Positions 1 through 9,719 are shown, counted from the stretch's first letter. The stretch: DNA of 64,000 nucleotides from Flammeovirga pacifica (GCF_000807855.2 NZ_JRYR02000001.1:1028565-1092564); one strand, 5' to 3'. Notes: generated by a model not told the origin, from the sequence alone. A program made the numbers and translations.

Positions 1-8
1 TATATCAC

Positions 9-2276
9 ATGCAAAAGATCAATCTACTCATTACTCTTACCGTATTTTCTCTTATTACTCTTCCTACTTACGGTCAGAAAGACGCTTACAACAACAATAA
101 GTTTAAACAATTAGACCAAGAGTTACCAACTCCCAATTCGTATCGCACTGGAAGTGGAGCACCAGGTCATAAATATTGGCAACAAAAAGCAGATTATACC
201 ATTGAAGCTCTTTTAGATGAAGAGAAAAATCAATTACATGGTAAAGAAACTATTACGTACACTAATAACTCTCCTGATAATATAAAGTATTTATGGGTTC
301 AATTGGACCAAAATATGAGAGCAACTAACTCTAATACCTATAAAATCAGACAAAATAGAATTGATGAAAAAGCAAATTCTAGATACTTTGAAAGTATTAG
401 TGGTTATCCGAATTATGATGGTGGACATAAAATTTTGGAAGTAAAGTCTAAAGAAGGTGAAGATATTCCATATGTCATAAATCAAACAATGATGAGAGTA
501 GATATGCCCCAAGAATTAAAACCTGGAGAGCATTTTTCCTTTAATATTAAGTGGTACTATAACATCAATAATAGAAAATTGATGGGTGGCAGAGGTGGAT
601 ATGAAACATTTAAAGATGGCAACACTCTTTACACATTAACTCAATGGTTTCCTAGAATGGCCGTTTATGATGATGTAAATGGATGGCAAAACAAACAATT
701 CTTAGGAAGAGGTGAATTTGCTTTAGCTTTTGGAGATTATGATGTTAAACTAACTGTTCCTGATGATCATATTGTGGCATCAACGGGGTCTCTTCAAGAC
801 TCAACAGTTTTAACAGAAACACAAAGAGAACGACTAGAAGAAGCAAAATATAGTAATAAACCTATTGAAATTGTCACTAAAAAAGAGGCTATCAAGAACG
901 AAAAGAAAAAAGGTAAAGGAACAAAAACCTGGCATTATAAGGCAGACAATGTAAGAGATTTTGCACTTGGTTCTTCAAGAAAATTTATTTGGGATGCAAT
1001 GGGTGTAGAACAAAATGACAAAATTGTCATGGCTATGTCTTATTATCCAAAAGATGCCTATAACCTTTATAATAGGTACTCTACAGAAGCTATAGCACAT
1101 ACATTAGAAGTCTATTCAAGAATGACATTCGATTATCCCTACCCTGTGGCTATATCAGTTGAAGCAGAAAATGGAATGGAATACCCTATGATTTGTTTTA
1201 ATTATGGTAGACAGGATGAAGAAGGTAATTATTCATCAAGAATTAAATATGGTATGCTTTCAGTAGTTTTTCATGAAGTAGGTCATAATTATTTCCCTAT
1301 GATTGTCAATTCTGATGAAAGACAATGGACTTGGATGGATGAAGGATTAAACTCATTTCTACAATTCGTAGCTGAACAAGAATGGGAATGGAATTATCCT
1401 TCACAAGAAGGTTTTCCTGATAATATCATTGAGTATATGGAAGGTGTTCCAGAAGGTATGTCCCCTATTATGACTAATTCTGAGTCTATCAAACAATTTG
1501 GTTGGAATGCTTATTCTAAACCCTCTGTAGCATTGAACGTTCTTAGAGAAACAATCATGGGTAGAGAATTATTTGATTATGCTTTTAAAGAGTATGCACA
1601 AAGATGGAAATTCAAACACCCTACTCCAGCAGATTTCTTCAGAACTATGGAGGATGCTTCTGGCGTAGATCTAGATTGGTTTTGGAGAGGATGGTTTTAC
1701 ACCACAGAGGCTTGTGACATATCCATTGCTGAGGTGATCACAATGCAATTAGATACGCAAGACCCTAATAAGGAAATGACTCATCTAAAAGCTCTTGAAA
1801 ATGATAAAAGACCTACTATTACGGAAATAAATAATCAAAAAGAAGGTCTTGAAACAAGAGTTTCAAAAAATGAAAACTTAAAAGACTTCTATAATACAGA
1901 CTACAAATATTCTGTTTATCAAGATGATTTAGACAAATACAAAAAGTATCAAAACAGTTTAAACGAAAAAGATAAAGAATGGATGGAGTCAAATAAGTAT
2001 GTTTATCAAGTGAATTTCGAAAATGTTGGAGGCTTAGTCATGCCAATCATTATTGAGTTAAACTTTGAAGATGGATCTAAAGATAAAAAATACATTCCTG
2101 CTGAGATTTGGAAAAAAGACGATAAGATTGTTTCAAAAGTCTTTGTAACCGATAAAAAAGTCACTTCATTCTTTCTAGATCCGAATAGAGAAACTGCTGA
2201 CATAGATACTTCAAACAATCATTTTCCTAGAAGAAATTCTGTCAATAGATTTCAGCTTTATAAAAGTAAAAAGTAG
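9..2276 (+). CDS. Secreted M1-family zinc metallopeptidase
   Basis: 755 aa. An N-terminal signal peptide (about residues 1-22, ending TYGQ) implies export to the periplasm or surface. The gluzincin motif HEVGH is at 422-426, with the third zinc ligand Glu445 in WMDEG, the usual spacing for M1 aminopeptidases. GMEYP (389-393) stands where M1 enzymes carry the exopeptidase GxMEN signature. Residues 60-320 fit the N-terminal beta domain, and the region after about 560 is a C-terminal extension rich in Lys, Asp and Glu. The likely role is removing N-terminal residues from exogenous peptides, but substrate specificity cannot be read from sequence. The ATG lies only 8 bases into the window, so its promoter is not visible. 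The next gene starts 40 bp downstream. Confidence 0.9.
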   Translation: MQKINLLITLTVFSLITLPTYGQKDAYNNNKFKQLDQELPTPNSYRTGSGAPGHKYWQQKADYTIEALLDEEKNQLHGKETITYTNNSPDNIKYLWVQLDQNMRATNSNTYKIRQNRIDEKANSRYFESISGYPNYDGGHKILEVKSKEGEDIPYVINQTMMRVDMPQELKPGEHFSFNIKWYYNINNRKLMGGRGGYETFKDGNTLYTLTQWFPRMAVYDDVNGWQNKQFLGRGEFALAFGDYDVKLTVPDDHIVASTGSLQDSTVLTETQRERLEEAKYSNKPIEIVTKKEAIKNEKKKGKGTKTWHYKADNVRDFALGSSRKFIWDAMGVEQNDKIVMAMSYYPKDAYNLYNRYSTEAIAHTLEVYSRMTFDYPYPVAISVEAENGMEYPMICFNYGRQDEEGNYSSRIKYGMLSVVFHEVGHNYFPMIVNSDERQWTWMDEGLNSFLQFVAEQEWEWNYPSQEGFPDNIIEYMEGVPEGMSPIMTNSESIKQFGWNAYSKPSVALNVLRETIMGRELFDYAFKEYAQRWKFKHPTPADFFRTMEDASGVDLDWFWRGWFYTTEACDISIAEVITMQLDTQDPNKEMTHLKALENDKRPTITEINNQKEGLETRVSKNENLKDFYNTDYKYSVYQDDLDKYKKYQNSLNEKDKEWMESNKYVYQVNFENVGGLVMPIIIELNFEDGSKDKKYIPAEIWKKDDKIVSKVFVTDKKVTSFFLDPNRETADIDTSNNHFPRRNSVNRFQLYKSKK

Positions 2277-2316
2277 TATATTCATTCTATAATAATTACT
2301 ATCTATCCTTTTTGAG

Positions 2317-2718
2317 ATGAATAAAACGGAGATTTTAAAAATAACAGGAGAGCAATTGATAAAATTTAGCCAAGTATTTAAAGAGGCTAAATTTTGGAGA
2401 AAGTTAATGAAATACGGTAAAAAGGCAGGTTTCAAACTATCTTTTTATGCTGTGACCTTATTCTACACCATGTTGGATGAAGATACTCCAAACTCTTCTA
2501 AACTAGTCATCATGGGTGCTTTAGGTTATTTTATTATGCCAATTGATCTTATACCTGATATTGCTCCTGGCATAGGTTTTACTGATGATTTAGCCGCATT
2601 AAGTAGTGCTTTTTTTACAGTAGCACTTCATATTAAACCAAAACATAAGGAAGATGCTTTCCTAATTATGAAAAAAATATTTGGCAATGATCTCCAAATA
2701 AGTCAATTAGAATTTTAA
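2317..2718 (+). CDS. YkvA family (DUF1232) membrane protein
   Basis: 133 aa. The central block around IMPDLIPDI-like IMPIDLIPDIAPGIGFTDD (about 75-93) is the hallmark of the DUF1232/YkvA family: a hydrophobic hairpin with P-x-D-L-I-P-D followed by G-x-x-D-D. The N-terminal 45 residues are amphipathic and basic. The family has no firmly established biochemical function. The gene is 40 bp downstream of the M1 peptidase on the same strand and is followed by a strong hairpin terminator, so the two may be co-transcribed. The family assignment is secure, the role is not. Confidence 0.85.
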   Translation: MNKTEILKITGEQLIKFSQVFKEAKFWRKLMKYGKKAGFKLSFYAVTLFYTMLDEDTPNSSKLVIMGALGYFIMPIDLIPDIAPGIGFTDDLAALSSAFFTVALHIKPKHKEDAFLIMKKIFGNDLQISQLEF

Positions 2719-2730
2719 AATACTACATCA

Positions 2731-2759
2731 AAGGCCTTGAAAACATCAAGGCCTTTTTT
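2731..2759 (+). terminator. Rho-independent terminator after the YkvA gene
   Basis: A 10-bp perfect stem (AAGGCCTTGA / TCAAGGCCTT) with loop AAACA is followed by a T run. It ends the M1 peptidase-YkvA unit. Confidence 0.85.
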
Positions 2760-2960
2760 GTTACTAAAACATAACTGAAAGCTGATTAAAAACAGATTTT
2801 TCAAAAAAAGATTAACCTAACTTAAATAACGATAAAATAACTGACCTAATTGAACTCTACTTTGTCGTAAAAGGTATAAAACTTAATGTATCGAATACGA
2901 AAAATAATTTGTATGATACTTTTAAACCTAATTTATTAAACCATCATAACTATCAAGCAA

Positions 2961-3629
2961 ATGATCAAACTACGATTCAAAGCACTTGGTATGCTTGCGT
3001 TAATTACAACTCTATTAGCGAGTTGTTCAAAACAAGGACCAGAATATGTTTCGGATTATGATGTCGTGATTACTAATTATGACCCTGAAAAAAAAGAACT
3101 ATTTTCCGAAAAGAAATCTTTTGGTATGCCTTGGAAGGTTGTACACGTAGGTGATACAACTATCACAGAACCCACAGAATTTGATATTAAAATTCTAGAG
3201 ACAACAAAAAGCGAAATGGAAGCTAAAGGATATACATATATCCCTGAAACAAGTAGTGACCATCCTGATATTGTTGTTTTATGTTATTCAGTAACAACCA
3301 CAAGTGTTTATATGTGGTGGGATTGGTGGGGCGGTTACCCTGGTTGGGGCTACCCTGGATTTGGACCTGGTTGGGGATATCCTGGATATATGTATCCTGT
3401 AAGAGGTATATACGCCTATCAAAAAGGAACTGTAATGATTGAAATTGCAGAAAACATTCCTGTTCATCTACCTGCCGGTGAAGACAATGAAGTTAAATAC
3501 CCAATTATGTGGGAAGGTGTAACTAATGGGTATACAACAAATACTCAAAATGAAATTATGAGAGTGGAGAAAAACATAAAACAAATGTTTGTCCAATCTC
3601 CTTATATCCAAACTGGTGCCTCAAACTAA
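2961..3629 (+). CDS. DUF4136-type lipoprotein
   Basis: 222 aa. The signal sequence ends in the lipobox LLASC (Cys about residue 22), so the protein is probably lipid-anchored. The mature region starts with SDYDVVITNYD, typical of DUF4136, in which a conserved beta-sandwich follows the lipobox. A low-complexity stretch at about 115-145 is built of Gly, Tyr, Pro and Trp (repeated GYPGW/GWGYPG), a feature often seen in this family. Its function is unknown, with cell-envelope placement inferred. The outer-membrane barrel gene starts 7 bp after the stop, so the two are probably one unit. Confidence 0.75.
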   Translation: MIKLRFKALGMLALITTLLASCSKQGPEYVSDYDVVITNYDPEKKELFSEKKSFGMPWKVVHVGDTTITEPTEFDIKILETTKSEMEAKGYTYIPETSSDHPDIVVLCYSVTTTSVYMWWDWWGGYPGWGYPGFGPGWGYPGYMYPVRGIYAYQKGTVMIEIAENIPVHLPAGEDNEVKYPIMWEGVTNGYTTNTQNEIMRVEKNIKQMFVQSPYIQTGASN

Positions 3630-3636
3630 TAGTAAT

Positions 3637-4233
3637 ATGAAAAAAATAATAACTTTAGTGGTTGCATTAATGGCATTTTCTGCAACAACTTTTGCACAAG
3701 AAAAAATATTGTCATTACAGTATAGTATGGCTACTCCTAGTGGTAATACTGCCTCATTCACAGATGCTTCTAGTTTTAGAGGTGGTACATTAGAATATAG
3801 ACATTTTATTAACCCAAGCATGAGTGTAGGCTTTTCTTTAGGTTATCAAAAGTTCTATAAATACCAAGGTTACAATACCGTAGAATTACCGGGTGGTGAT
3901 GGTCATATTTCTGGTCAAGAGTACAACTATATTGATCAGTTTCCTATCATGGCTACTTATCATTACTACTTTGGAGAACAAGGTGGGATCAGACCATATA
4001 TAGGTGGTGGTATTGGTGCAGCACACTATGAATACACTAATCAAATGGGATCTATGGCATACGTAGGAAAGCAATGGCATATGCAAATTGCTCCTGAAGT
4101 AGGTGTTTTATTCCCTATCGGTCATTCAGTATACTTACATACTAATGTAAAATATAATTATGCATTTGAAGCAGGAAATTATTCTGCTCAACAATATTGG
4201 GGATTCAACGTTGGTTTAGCATTTGATTTATAA
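3637..4233 (+). CDS. Small outer-membrane beta-barrel protein
   Basis: 198 aa from the ATG at 3637. An upstream in-frame start at 3589 would overlap the previous gene and precede the obvious signal peptide MKKIITLVVALMAFSATTFA, so I reject it. The mature protein has alternating aromatic/small-residue strands, Gly-rich turns (IGGGIGAAHYEY) and ends in a hydrophobic strand with terminal aliphatic/acidic residues (VGLAFDL), as in OmpW/OmpA-type 8-stranded barrels. It follows the DUF4136 lipoprotein by 7 bp, which suggests a shared envelope role. The exact subfamily and cargo cannot be told. Confidence 0.75.
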   Translation: MKKIITLVVALMAFSATTFAQEKILSLQYSMATPSGNTASFTDASSFRGGTLEYRHFINPSMSVGFSLGYQKFYKYQGYNTVELPGGDGHISGQEYNYIDQFPIMATYHYYFGEQGGIRPYIGGGIGAAHYEYTNQMGSMAYVGKQWHMQIAPEVGVLFPIGHSVYLHTNVKYNYAFEAGNYSAQQYWGFNVGLAFDL

Positions 4234-4263
4234 ACTTTACAATACCCCTTAACATTATATAGA

Positions 4264-4291
4264 AGACAACCTTTTTGGTTGTCTTTTTTTT
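4264..4291 (+). terminator. Rho-independent terminator
   Basis: The stem AGACAACC / GGTTGTCT with a TTTTT loop is followed by a run of T. It closes the lipoprotein-barrel unit and insulates it from the iron operon. Confidence 0.85.
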
Positions 4292-4303
4292 ATTTTCATT
4301 TTA

Positions 4304-4339
4304 TTTTTAGACAAGCCTAAAAATATTTTCATATATTTG
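4304..4339 (+). promoter_or_regulatory. Promoter of the feo operon with DtxR/MntR-like operator
   Basis: A 20-bp near-palindrome at 4304-4323 (TTTTTAGAC-AA-GCCTAAAAA, one mismatch between 9-bp arms) resembles the TTAGGC/GCCTAA operators bound by DtxR/MntR-family regulators. It is followed 8 bp later by TATATTTG (4332-4339), a perfect match to the Bacteroidota -7 box TAnnTTTG. The palindrome covers the place of the -33 element, and the operon's first gene is a DtxR homologue. Metal-dependent autorepression is therefore the natural inference. Confidence 0.65.
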
Positions 4340-4365
4340 TACATCTACAATATTAGAAATTTCTG

Positions 4366-5328
4366 ATGATCAAATTACTAAATTGGTTTAAAAATAAACT
4401 TGAGAAATATCCTCTACAATTTATTGAAGAAGATATATTAAAATCTCTTTTCAAATCAAATGAAGATGGTGAAGAATTATCCTCATTAAAGATTAAAAAA
4501 GAATTCAACAATTTGGACGAACTTCAAATTAAACAAGCATTAGAAAGCCTAATTCAACAAGACGACATCTTGATGAATGAAGATAAAATTATCATCAATC
4601 AATCAGGAAATAAAAAAGCAATACAATTAATTCGAAAGCATAGAATTTACGAGACTTATTTAGCAGAAAAAACTGGTTTCTCTAAAGAGAATTGGCATAA
4701 TAAAGCTGAGGAAAAAGAACATCTCCTTTCGAATGAAGAAGTGGATCAAATGGACAAAGAATTAGGTTATCCTAAATTTGATCCTCATGGTGATCCTATT
4801 CCAACTAAAGACGGTGTTTTACCCAAATTAAAAGGTAGACCCCTCTCTAAAATTCAACAAAATTCTTTAGTAAAGATCATCCATATTGAAGATGAACCTA
4901 AAGAAGTCTACTTAGAATTATTGAAAAAAGATATTCATATCGGTTCATTAATCAGCATCAATACGATTAATAATAAAAAAATCTATACTTCTGAAAGTAG
5001 AAATTTTGAATTCTCAGGTGATGAACTAAAAAACATTCAAGTAGTTATTATTGAAACTGCGGAGGTATTACCTAAAAATATCTATCGTCTAACAGATTTA
5101 AAAAATGACGAAAAAGCAATCATACATGGTTTATCACAGGAATGTCGAGGTATTAACCGTAGAAGGTTGTTAGATTTAGGTTTTGTAAAAGGATCAAACA
5201 TTGAAATTAGTATGGTGAGTCCTATGCAAGATCCAAAAGCATACTTGATCAGAAATACTTTGATAGCTTTGAGAAAGGAACAAACAAATATGATTTTAGT
5301 CAAAAAAGTGAATCTAGATGAGCAATAA
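4366..5328 (+). CDS. DtxR/MntR-type metalloregulator fused to a FeoA domain
   Basis: 320 aa in three modules. Residues about 1-80 are a winged-helix DNA-binding domain. Residues about 81-150 are the DtxR metal-binding/dimerisation domain: RKHRIYE (His92, Glu96), [10 protein letters not shown] (His111, Glu118, His119) and [12 protein letters not shown] follow the DtxR pattern of ligands. Residues about 235-316 form a FeoA-like SH3 domain ([15 protein letters not shown] then [12 protein letters not shown]). It should bind DNA when loaded with Fe(II) or Mn(II) and control the downstream feoB genes, with which it overlaps by 11 bp. No separate feoA is seen, so the fused domain may also act as the FeoA partner, which is inference. 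Confidence 0.9.
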   Translation: MIKLLNWFKNKLEKYPLQFIEEDILKSLFKSNEDGEELSSLKIKKEFNNLDELQIKQALESLIQQDDILMNEDKIIINQSGNKKAIQLIRKHRIYETYLAEKTGFSKENWHNKAEEKEHLLSNEEVDQMDKELGYPKFDPHGDPIPTKDGVLPKLKGRPLSKIQQNSLVKIIHIEDEPKEVYLELLKKDIHIGSLISINTINNKKIYTSESRNFEFSGDELKNIQVVIIETAEVLPKNIYRLTDLKNDEKAIIHGLSQECRGINRRRLLDLGFVKGSNIEISMVSPMQDPKAYLIRNTLIALRKEQTNMILVKKVNLDEQ

Positions 5329-6094
5329 TCAAAAAAAGACACCTTGCGATACATGTGGTCAGAATCCTCAAGGTAGACTAAAGAGATTAGGTGTTGAGAT
5401 AGAAAAAAGTGATTATGTCATCGCCTTGGCAGGGAATCCTAATACAGGAAAAAGTACCGTATTTAATAGCTTAACTGGTCTTAAACAACATACTGGTAAC
5501 TGGCCAGGTAAAACTGTGGGACGTGCAGAAGGCGGTTATATTTTTGATGGATCAAAATACAAAATGATTGATCTACCAGGAACATATTCATTAATGTCTA
5601 CCTCTGAAGATGAAGAAATTGCTAGAAACTTTATCCTATTTGGTAAGCCTGATGTAACTATTATTGTTGTTGATGCAGGTCGATTAGAGAGAAATCTTAA
5701 CCTTGCACTACAAATACTAGAAATTACAGATAAGGCTGTATTATGTGTCAATTTAATTGATGAAGCCAAAAGACATAATATAGAAATAGATACAAGAACC
5801 TTATCTAAAGAATTAGGAATACCAGTGGTTGCTACTTCTGCATTAAGAGGTATTGGCATTGCTGATTTACTAAAAACAGTAGATGAGGTAGCAAAGGGTG
5901 AAATCAAATGTACACCTCATCGAATCAAAAATGTACCTAAAAAAATAGAAACGGAAGTCAAAAAGATTCAAGATAAAATTGAAAACTTGTATCCTAACCT
6001 TCCAAATAGTCGTTGGATTGCCTTTCGTTTGCTTGATGGTGATAGAGATATCATTAAAGCAATTGAAAATGGTGAGTTTATCAATGATAAATAA
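5318..6094 (+). CDS. feoB: FeoB GTPase domain protein (stand-alone)
   Basis: 258 aa, only the cytosolic NFeoB part. G1 is GNPNTGKST (39-47), G2 lies near T67, G3 is DLPG (85-88), G4 is NLID (145-148) and G5 is SALRG. The helical guanine-dissociation-inhibitor region follows, with the FeoB phrase [11 protein letters not shown] near residue 235. It ends at a TAA just before the separately encoded membrane part. The N-terminus carries CDTCG (Cys10, Cys13), a possible metal- or redox-sensitive pair. It starts inside the DtxR-FeoA gene (11-bp overlap), which suggests translational coupling. GTP hydrolysis here would gate Fe(II) import by the next protein. Confidence 0.9.
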   Translation: MSNNQKKTPCDTCGQNPQGRLKRLGVEIEKSDYVIALAGNPNTGKSTVFNSLTGLKQHTGNWPGKTVGRAEGGYIFDGSKYKMIDLPGTYSLMSTSEDEEIARNFILFGKPDVTIIVVDAGRLERNLNLALQILEITDKAVLCVNLIDEAKRHNIEIDTRTLSKELGIPVVATSALRGIGIADLLKTVDEVAKGEIKCTPHRIKNVPKKIETEVKKIQDKIENLYPNLPNSRWIAFRLLDGDRDIIKAIENGEFINDK

Positions 6095-6102
6095 GTTGAC
6101 TA

Positions 6103-7521
6103 ATGAATAAAGAAGATCAAATAAATCAATTAATCTCAGAAGCAGCTGAAACTCGTTGGGAAATTGGACAAGAATTTCATGATAAGCTTTCTGAAAGTAT
6201 CTATTCTAATGCTGCAGAAATTGCAGAAAAAACAGTACTTAAGGATCACGAAAAAGAAAACTTCAATTTAGATAGAGCGATTGATCGTATTGTAACCAGT
6301 CCTATTTGGGGGTTCCCTATTATGTTTTTGGTACTTGCGATCGTTTTATGGTTAACAATAGTTGGATCAAATGTTCCTTCAGAATTCTTAGCTTCTATCC
6401 TATTAGACAATGTCTACGTTTTCTTAAAAGCACAAGCTGATTTAGTAATGCCTTGGTGGTTATCAGGATTTCTAATTGATGGTGTATTTCTATGTCTAGC
6501 GTGGGTTATATCAGTAATGCTGCCTCCTATGGCAATATTCTTTCCTATGTTTACAATCTTAGAAGATTTAGGCTACCTACCAAGAATAGCTTTTAATTTA
6601 GATAAACTATTTAGAAAATCGGGTGCACACGGTAAACAAGCACTAACAATGTCTATGGGTTTTGGATGTAATGCTGCTGGAGTTGTAGCTACAAGGATTA
6701 TTGATTCTCCAAGAGAAAGACTCATTGCCATTATCACTAATAATTTTTCATTATGTAATGGTCGTTGGCCCACACAAATTCTTTTATCGAGTATTTTTAT
6801 TGGAGCCATTGTTCCTGATGAATATAAAACATTGATTGCTACAGCTGCCGTTATTGGTGTTGCTTTATTAGGAATTGGATTAACTTTTCTAGTTTCCCTT
6901 TTCTTATCAAAAACCTTTTTAAAGGGTGAAGTTTCTACTTTTACATTAGAATTACCTCCCTATAGAAAACCACGTATTTTACAGACTATTTATACCTCAT
7001 TAATTGATAGAACCTTAATAGTTCTTTGGAGAGCATGCGTTTTTGCTGCACCTGCTGGAGCAGTAATTTGGTTAGTTTGTAATATAGATATTGGTGATCA
7101 AAGTATCGCCATTTGGATGATTGAAGGAATGGATCAGTTCGGATGGCTAGTAGGTTTAAATGGTGTAATATTACTTGCCTACATCCTTGCTATCCCTGCC
7201 AATGAAATTGTGATGCCCACTATTCTTATGTTAACCGTTATGACAACAAGTATTGCAGGTTATGGTGAAGGAAATGGAGTTATGTTTGAACTAGATTCTA
7301 TGAGCAATACTCATGATGTTTTAGTGGCTGGAGGATGGACTTTTCTGACAGCTATCAACGTAATGATATTTAGTTTGATTCATAATCCTTGTAGTACTAC
7401 TATCTATACTATTTACAAAGAAACGGCTAGTACTAAATGGACAGCAATTGCTTCTATCCTTCCTGTAATTATGGGATTCTTAGCTTGCTTTTTGATTACG
7501 CAAATCGCTAATATTCTATAA
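6103..7521 (+). CDS. feoB: FeoB membrane domain (ferrous iron permease)
   Basis: 472 aa, about 10 hydrophobic segments. After a soluble N-terminal helix region (1-70) the sequence enters the FeoB core: [21 protein letters not shown], then [15 protein letters not shown] (Gate motif with Cys) and [13 protein letters not shown], and a second gate copy near the C-terminus. Together with the preceding gene it makes up a complete FeoB (258 + 472 aa, about 700-730 aa in ordinary FeoB). The two genes are in different frames. A TAA ends the first and an in-frame TGA (6097-6099) sits just upstream of this ATG, so this is not a single-base frameshift. It is probably translationally coupled and ends at a terminator. 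Confidence 0.88.
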   Translation: MNKEDQINQLISEAAETRWEIGQEFHDKLSESIYSNAAEIAEKTVLKDHEKENFNLDRAIDRIVTSPIWGFPIMFLVLAIVLWLTIVGSNVPSEFLASILLDNVYVFLKAQADLVMPWWLSGFLIDGVFLCLAWVISVMLPPMAIFFPMFTILEDLGYLPRIAFNLDKLFRKSGAHGKQALTMSMGFGCNAAGVVATRIIDSPRERLIAIITNNFSLCNGRWPTQILLSSIFIGAIVPDEYKTLIATAAVIGVALLGIGLTFLVSLFLSKTFLKGEVSTFTLELPPYRKPRILQTIYTSLIDRTLIVLWRACVFAAPAGAVIWLVCNIDIGDQSIAIWMIEGMDQFGWLVGLNGVILLAYILAIPANEIVMPTILMLTVMTTSIAGYGEGNGVMFELDSMSNTHDVLVAGGWTFLTAINVMIFSLIHNPCSTTIYTIYKETASTKWTAIASILPVIMGFLACFLITQIANIL

Positions 7522-7542
7522 GGGTGAAAAAAATATACAGTT

Positions 7543-7569
7543 AAGCTCTCATTTATGAGGGCTTTTTTT
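7543..7569 (+). terminator. Rho-independent terminator of the feo operon
   Basis: The stem AAGCTCTCA / TGAGGGCTT (one G-T pair) with a short loop is followed by TTTTTTT. Confidence 0.75.
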
Positions 7570-7639
7570 CATTCTCAATAATTAATCTTCTCTTTTTGAT
7601 TACTTTTATAATCTAAGGTGAAAACAAATTTCTAAGTAA

Positions 7640-9631
7640 ATGACGAACCTGATAAAAGTTGCTGGAGCTGAATTAAATCAGACTCCTTTAGATTGGAATA
7701 ACAATTTTAAAAATATAAAAAACGCAATAGAAACAGCTAAAGAGCAAAATGTTTCCATATTGTGTTTACCGGAATTATCGATTACTGGCTATGGGTGTGA
7801 AGATGCTTTTTATGCTCCTAATACTGAACATCAAGCCTTAAAAATATTAGGCAAGATACTTCCACTTACAAAAGACTTAGTCATCTCAGTGGGTCTTCCA
7901 CTTAGATTTAAGAATAAACTATACAATACGGTTGCCTTAATAGTTAATCAGAAAATAAAGGGCTTCGTTGCTAAAAAGCATCTTGCAGGAAATGGTATTC
8001 ATTATGAACCTCGTTGGTTTACTCCTTGGGTTGACGGGGAGTACTCTTCTATTGAATTTGATGATGATTATAAAGCCATATTAGGAAACACCTCATTTCC
8101 TTTTGGTGATCTCATTTTCAATGTCAACGGCATTAAAATAGGGTTTGAGATTTGTGAAGACGCTTGGGTAGCTAATCGCCCTGGTAGAACATTATATCAC
8201 CAAGGAGTTGATATAATATTAAACCCTTCAGCTAGTCACTTTGCTTTTGATAAATTAGATGTTAGAAAAAGATTCGTATTAGAAGGTTCAAGAGCCTTTG
8301 GCGTCGGGTATATCTATGCTAATTTATTAGGTAATGAATCTGGACGAGCTATTTATGATGGCGGAGTGATGATTGCGTTATCGGGTAAACTATTATCAAT
8401 TAGTAAACGATTTGCATTTTATAATTACAAAGTCACTACTGCTACATTTGATTTAGATATCGCTCGACTCGCCCAAATACAAAGTCATACCTCAAACACA
8501 GGCTCTGGAGATCATTTAGTTATAACAGATGATTATAGAATACCTAGAACCAATCCCGAAAAACATCAACCTGTAGAGGAAACTTGGGAACATTCTGAAC
8601 ATATTAAAGAGGAAGAATTTGGAAGAGCAGTAGCTTTGGGCCTATTTGACTACATGCGTAAAAGTTTTTCTAAAGGTTTTGTAGTATCATTATCAGGAGG
8701 TGCTGATTCTTCATCTATAGTCACGCTCATTCATTTAATGATAAAGATGGGTATCGAAGATTTAAGCCTAGAGGGATTCAAATCTAAACTCTCCTATTTC
8801 ACTGCGTTATCTGATTGTAAAAATGAAGTTGAATTATGTCAACAGATTTTGACTACAGCTTATCAACCTACAGAAAACAGTGGTGATGTCACATTAAACG
8901 CAGCGACCGAATTAGCAAAAGCTGTTGGTGCAACATTTTATAATATTGATGTCAACCCAATGTATAAAGGATATCTAAATGCCATTGAAACTTCTATTGG
9001 AAGAAAATTAGGCTGGGATACTGATGATATTACCCTTCAAAATATTCAAGCCAGAGTGCGTGCACCTTCTGTATGGATGCTAGCAAATATTAATGGTGCC
9101 TTACTATTATCTACCTCAAATCGATCTGAAGCAGCAGTAGGTTATGCTACAATGGATGGAGACACAAGTGGTGGATTAAGTCCTATTGCTGGTATTGATA
9201 AGAACTATCTTAGAAGCTGGTTAAAATGGATGGAAACAAATGGTTTAGATAATAAATGGAGTATTCCTGTTTTGAAATTGGTAAACGATCAGCAACCAAC
9301 TGCTGAATTACGTCCAAAAGATTCCAAACAAACAGATGAAGCTGATTTAATGCCTTATGACATTTTAGAAGAAATAGAAAAAATGGCTATTCGAGATAAG
9401 AAATCTCCTAAAGAATGTCAACTATTCTTATCAGCCAATCATCCTGATACATCAAGAGAAACGATAACTGCTTGGGTGAGAAAATTTTTCCAACTTTGGA
9501 GTAGAAATCAATGGAAAAGAGAAAGGTATGCCCCTTCTTTCCATTTAGATGATAAAAATTTAGATCCTAAAACCTGGTGTAGATTCCCTATTCTTTCTGG
9601 AGGATTTACCAAAGAGTTAGGTGAGTTATAA
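7640..9631 (+). CDS. nadE: Glutamine-dependent NAD+ synthetase
   Basis: 663 aa, the two-domain NadE form. Residues 1-280 are a nitrilase-fold glutaminase with the catalytic triad visible as Glu45 (LPELSITGYG), Lys112/113 (AKKHLAG) and Cys172 (EICEDAW). Residues about 325-655 are the ATP-pyrophosphatase synthetase domain with the PP-loop SGGADSS (352-358) and the downstream STSNRSEAAVGYATMDGD block that binds NaAD. It amidates deamido-NAD+ with glutamine-derived ammonia in the cytosol, the last step of NAD+ synthesis. It stands alone, between two terminators. The length is normal for the family. Confidence 0.96.
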   Translation: MTNLIKVAGAELNQTPLDWNNNFKNIKNAIETAKEQNVSILCLPELSITGYGCEDAFYAPNTEHQALKILGKILPLTKDLVISVGLPLRFKNKLYNTVALIVNQKIKGFVAKKHLAGNGIHYEPRWFTPWVDGEYSSIEFDDDYKAILGNTSFPFGDLIFNVNGIKIGFEICEDAWVANRPGRTLYHQGVDIILNPSASHFAFDKLDVRKRFVLEGSRAFGVGYIYANLLGNESGRAIYDGGVMIALSGKLLSISKRFAFYNYKVTTATFDLDIARLAQIQSHTSNTGSGDHLVITDDYRIPRTNPEKHQPVEETWEHSEHIKEEEFGRAVALGLFDYMRKSFSKGFVVSLSGGADSSSIVTLIHLMIKMGIEDLSLEGFKSKLSYFTALSDCKNEVELCQQILTTAYQPTENSGDVTLNAATELAKAVGATFYNIDVNPMYKGYLNAIETSIGRKLGWDTDDITLQNIQARVRAPSVWMLANINGALLLSTSNRSEAAVGYATMDGDTSGGLSPIAGIDKNYLRSWLKWMETNGLDNKWSIPVLKLVNDQQPTAELRPKDSKQTDEADLMPYDILEEIEKMAIRDKKSPKECQLFLSANHPDTSRETITAWVRKFFQLWSRNQWKRERYAPSFHLDDKNLDPKTWCRFPILSGGFTKELGEL

Positions 9632-9636
9632 AAAAA

Positions 9637-9673
9637 AGAGGATGTTTCAATAATTGGAACATCCTCTTTTTTT
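9637..9673. terminator. Bidirectional terminator between nadE and a convergent gene
   Basis: A stem of about 13-16 bp (GAGGATGTTTCAA / TTGGAACATCCTC, loop TAA) is flanked by an A run on the left and a T run on the right. It can therefore stop nadE on + and the unknown gene ending at 9720 on -. Confidence 0.85.
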
Positions 9674-9719
9674 ATTTGTAATAAATCTCTAATTACTTGA
9701 AGCATCAATAATCAAAAAA

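Noticed and set aside
3300-3400. Tandem DNA repeat in the DUF4136 gene
   Set aside because: The GWGYPG repeat is a protein low-complexity stretch common to the family; no sign of a mobile or regulatory repeat.
3589-3636. Upstream start for the beta-barrel gene
   Set aside because: It lies inside the previous gene and adds 16 polar residues before an obvious signal peptide; the ATG at 3637 is much better.
5318-7521. feoB broken by a frameshift
   Set aside because: Separate stops in both frames at 6092 and 6097, intact ends in both proteins and a usable ATG make a genuine gene split more likely.
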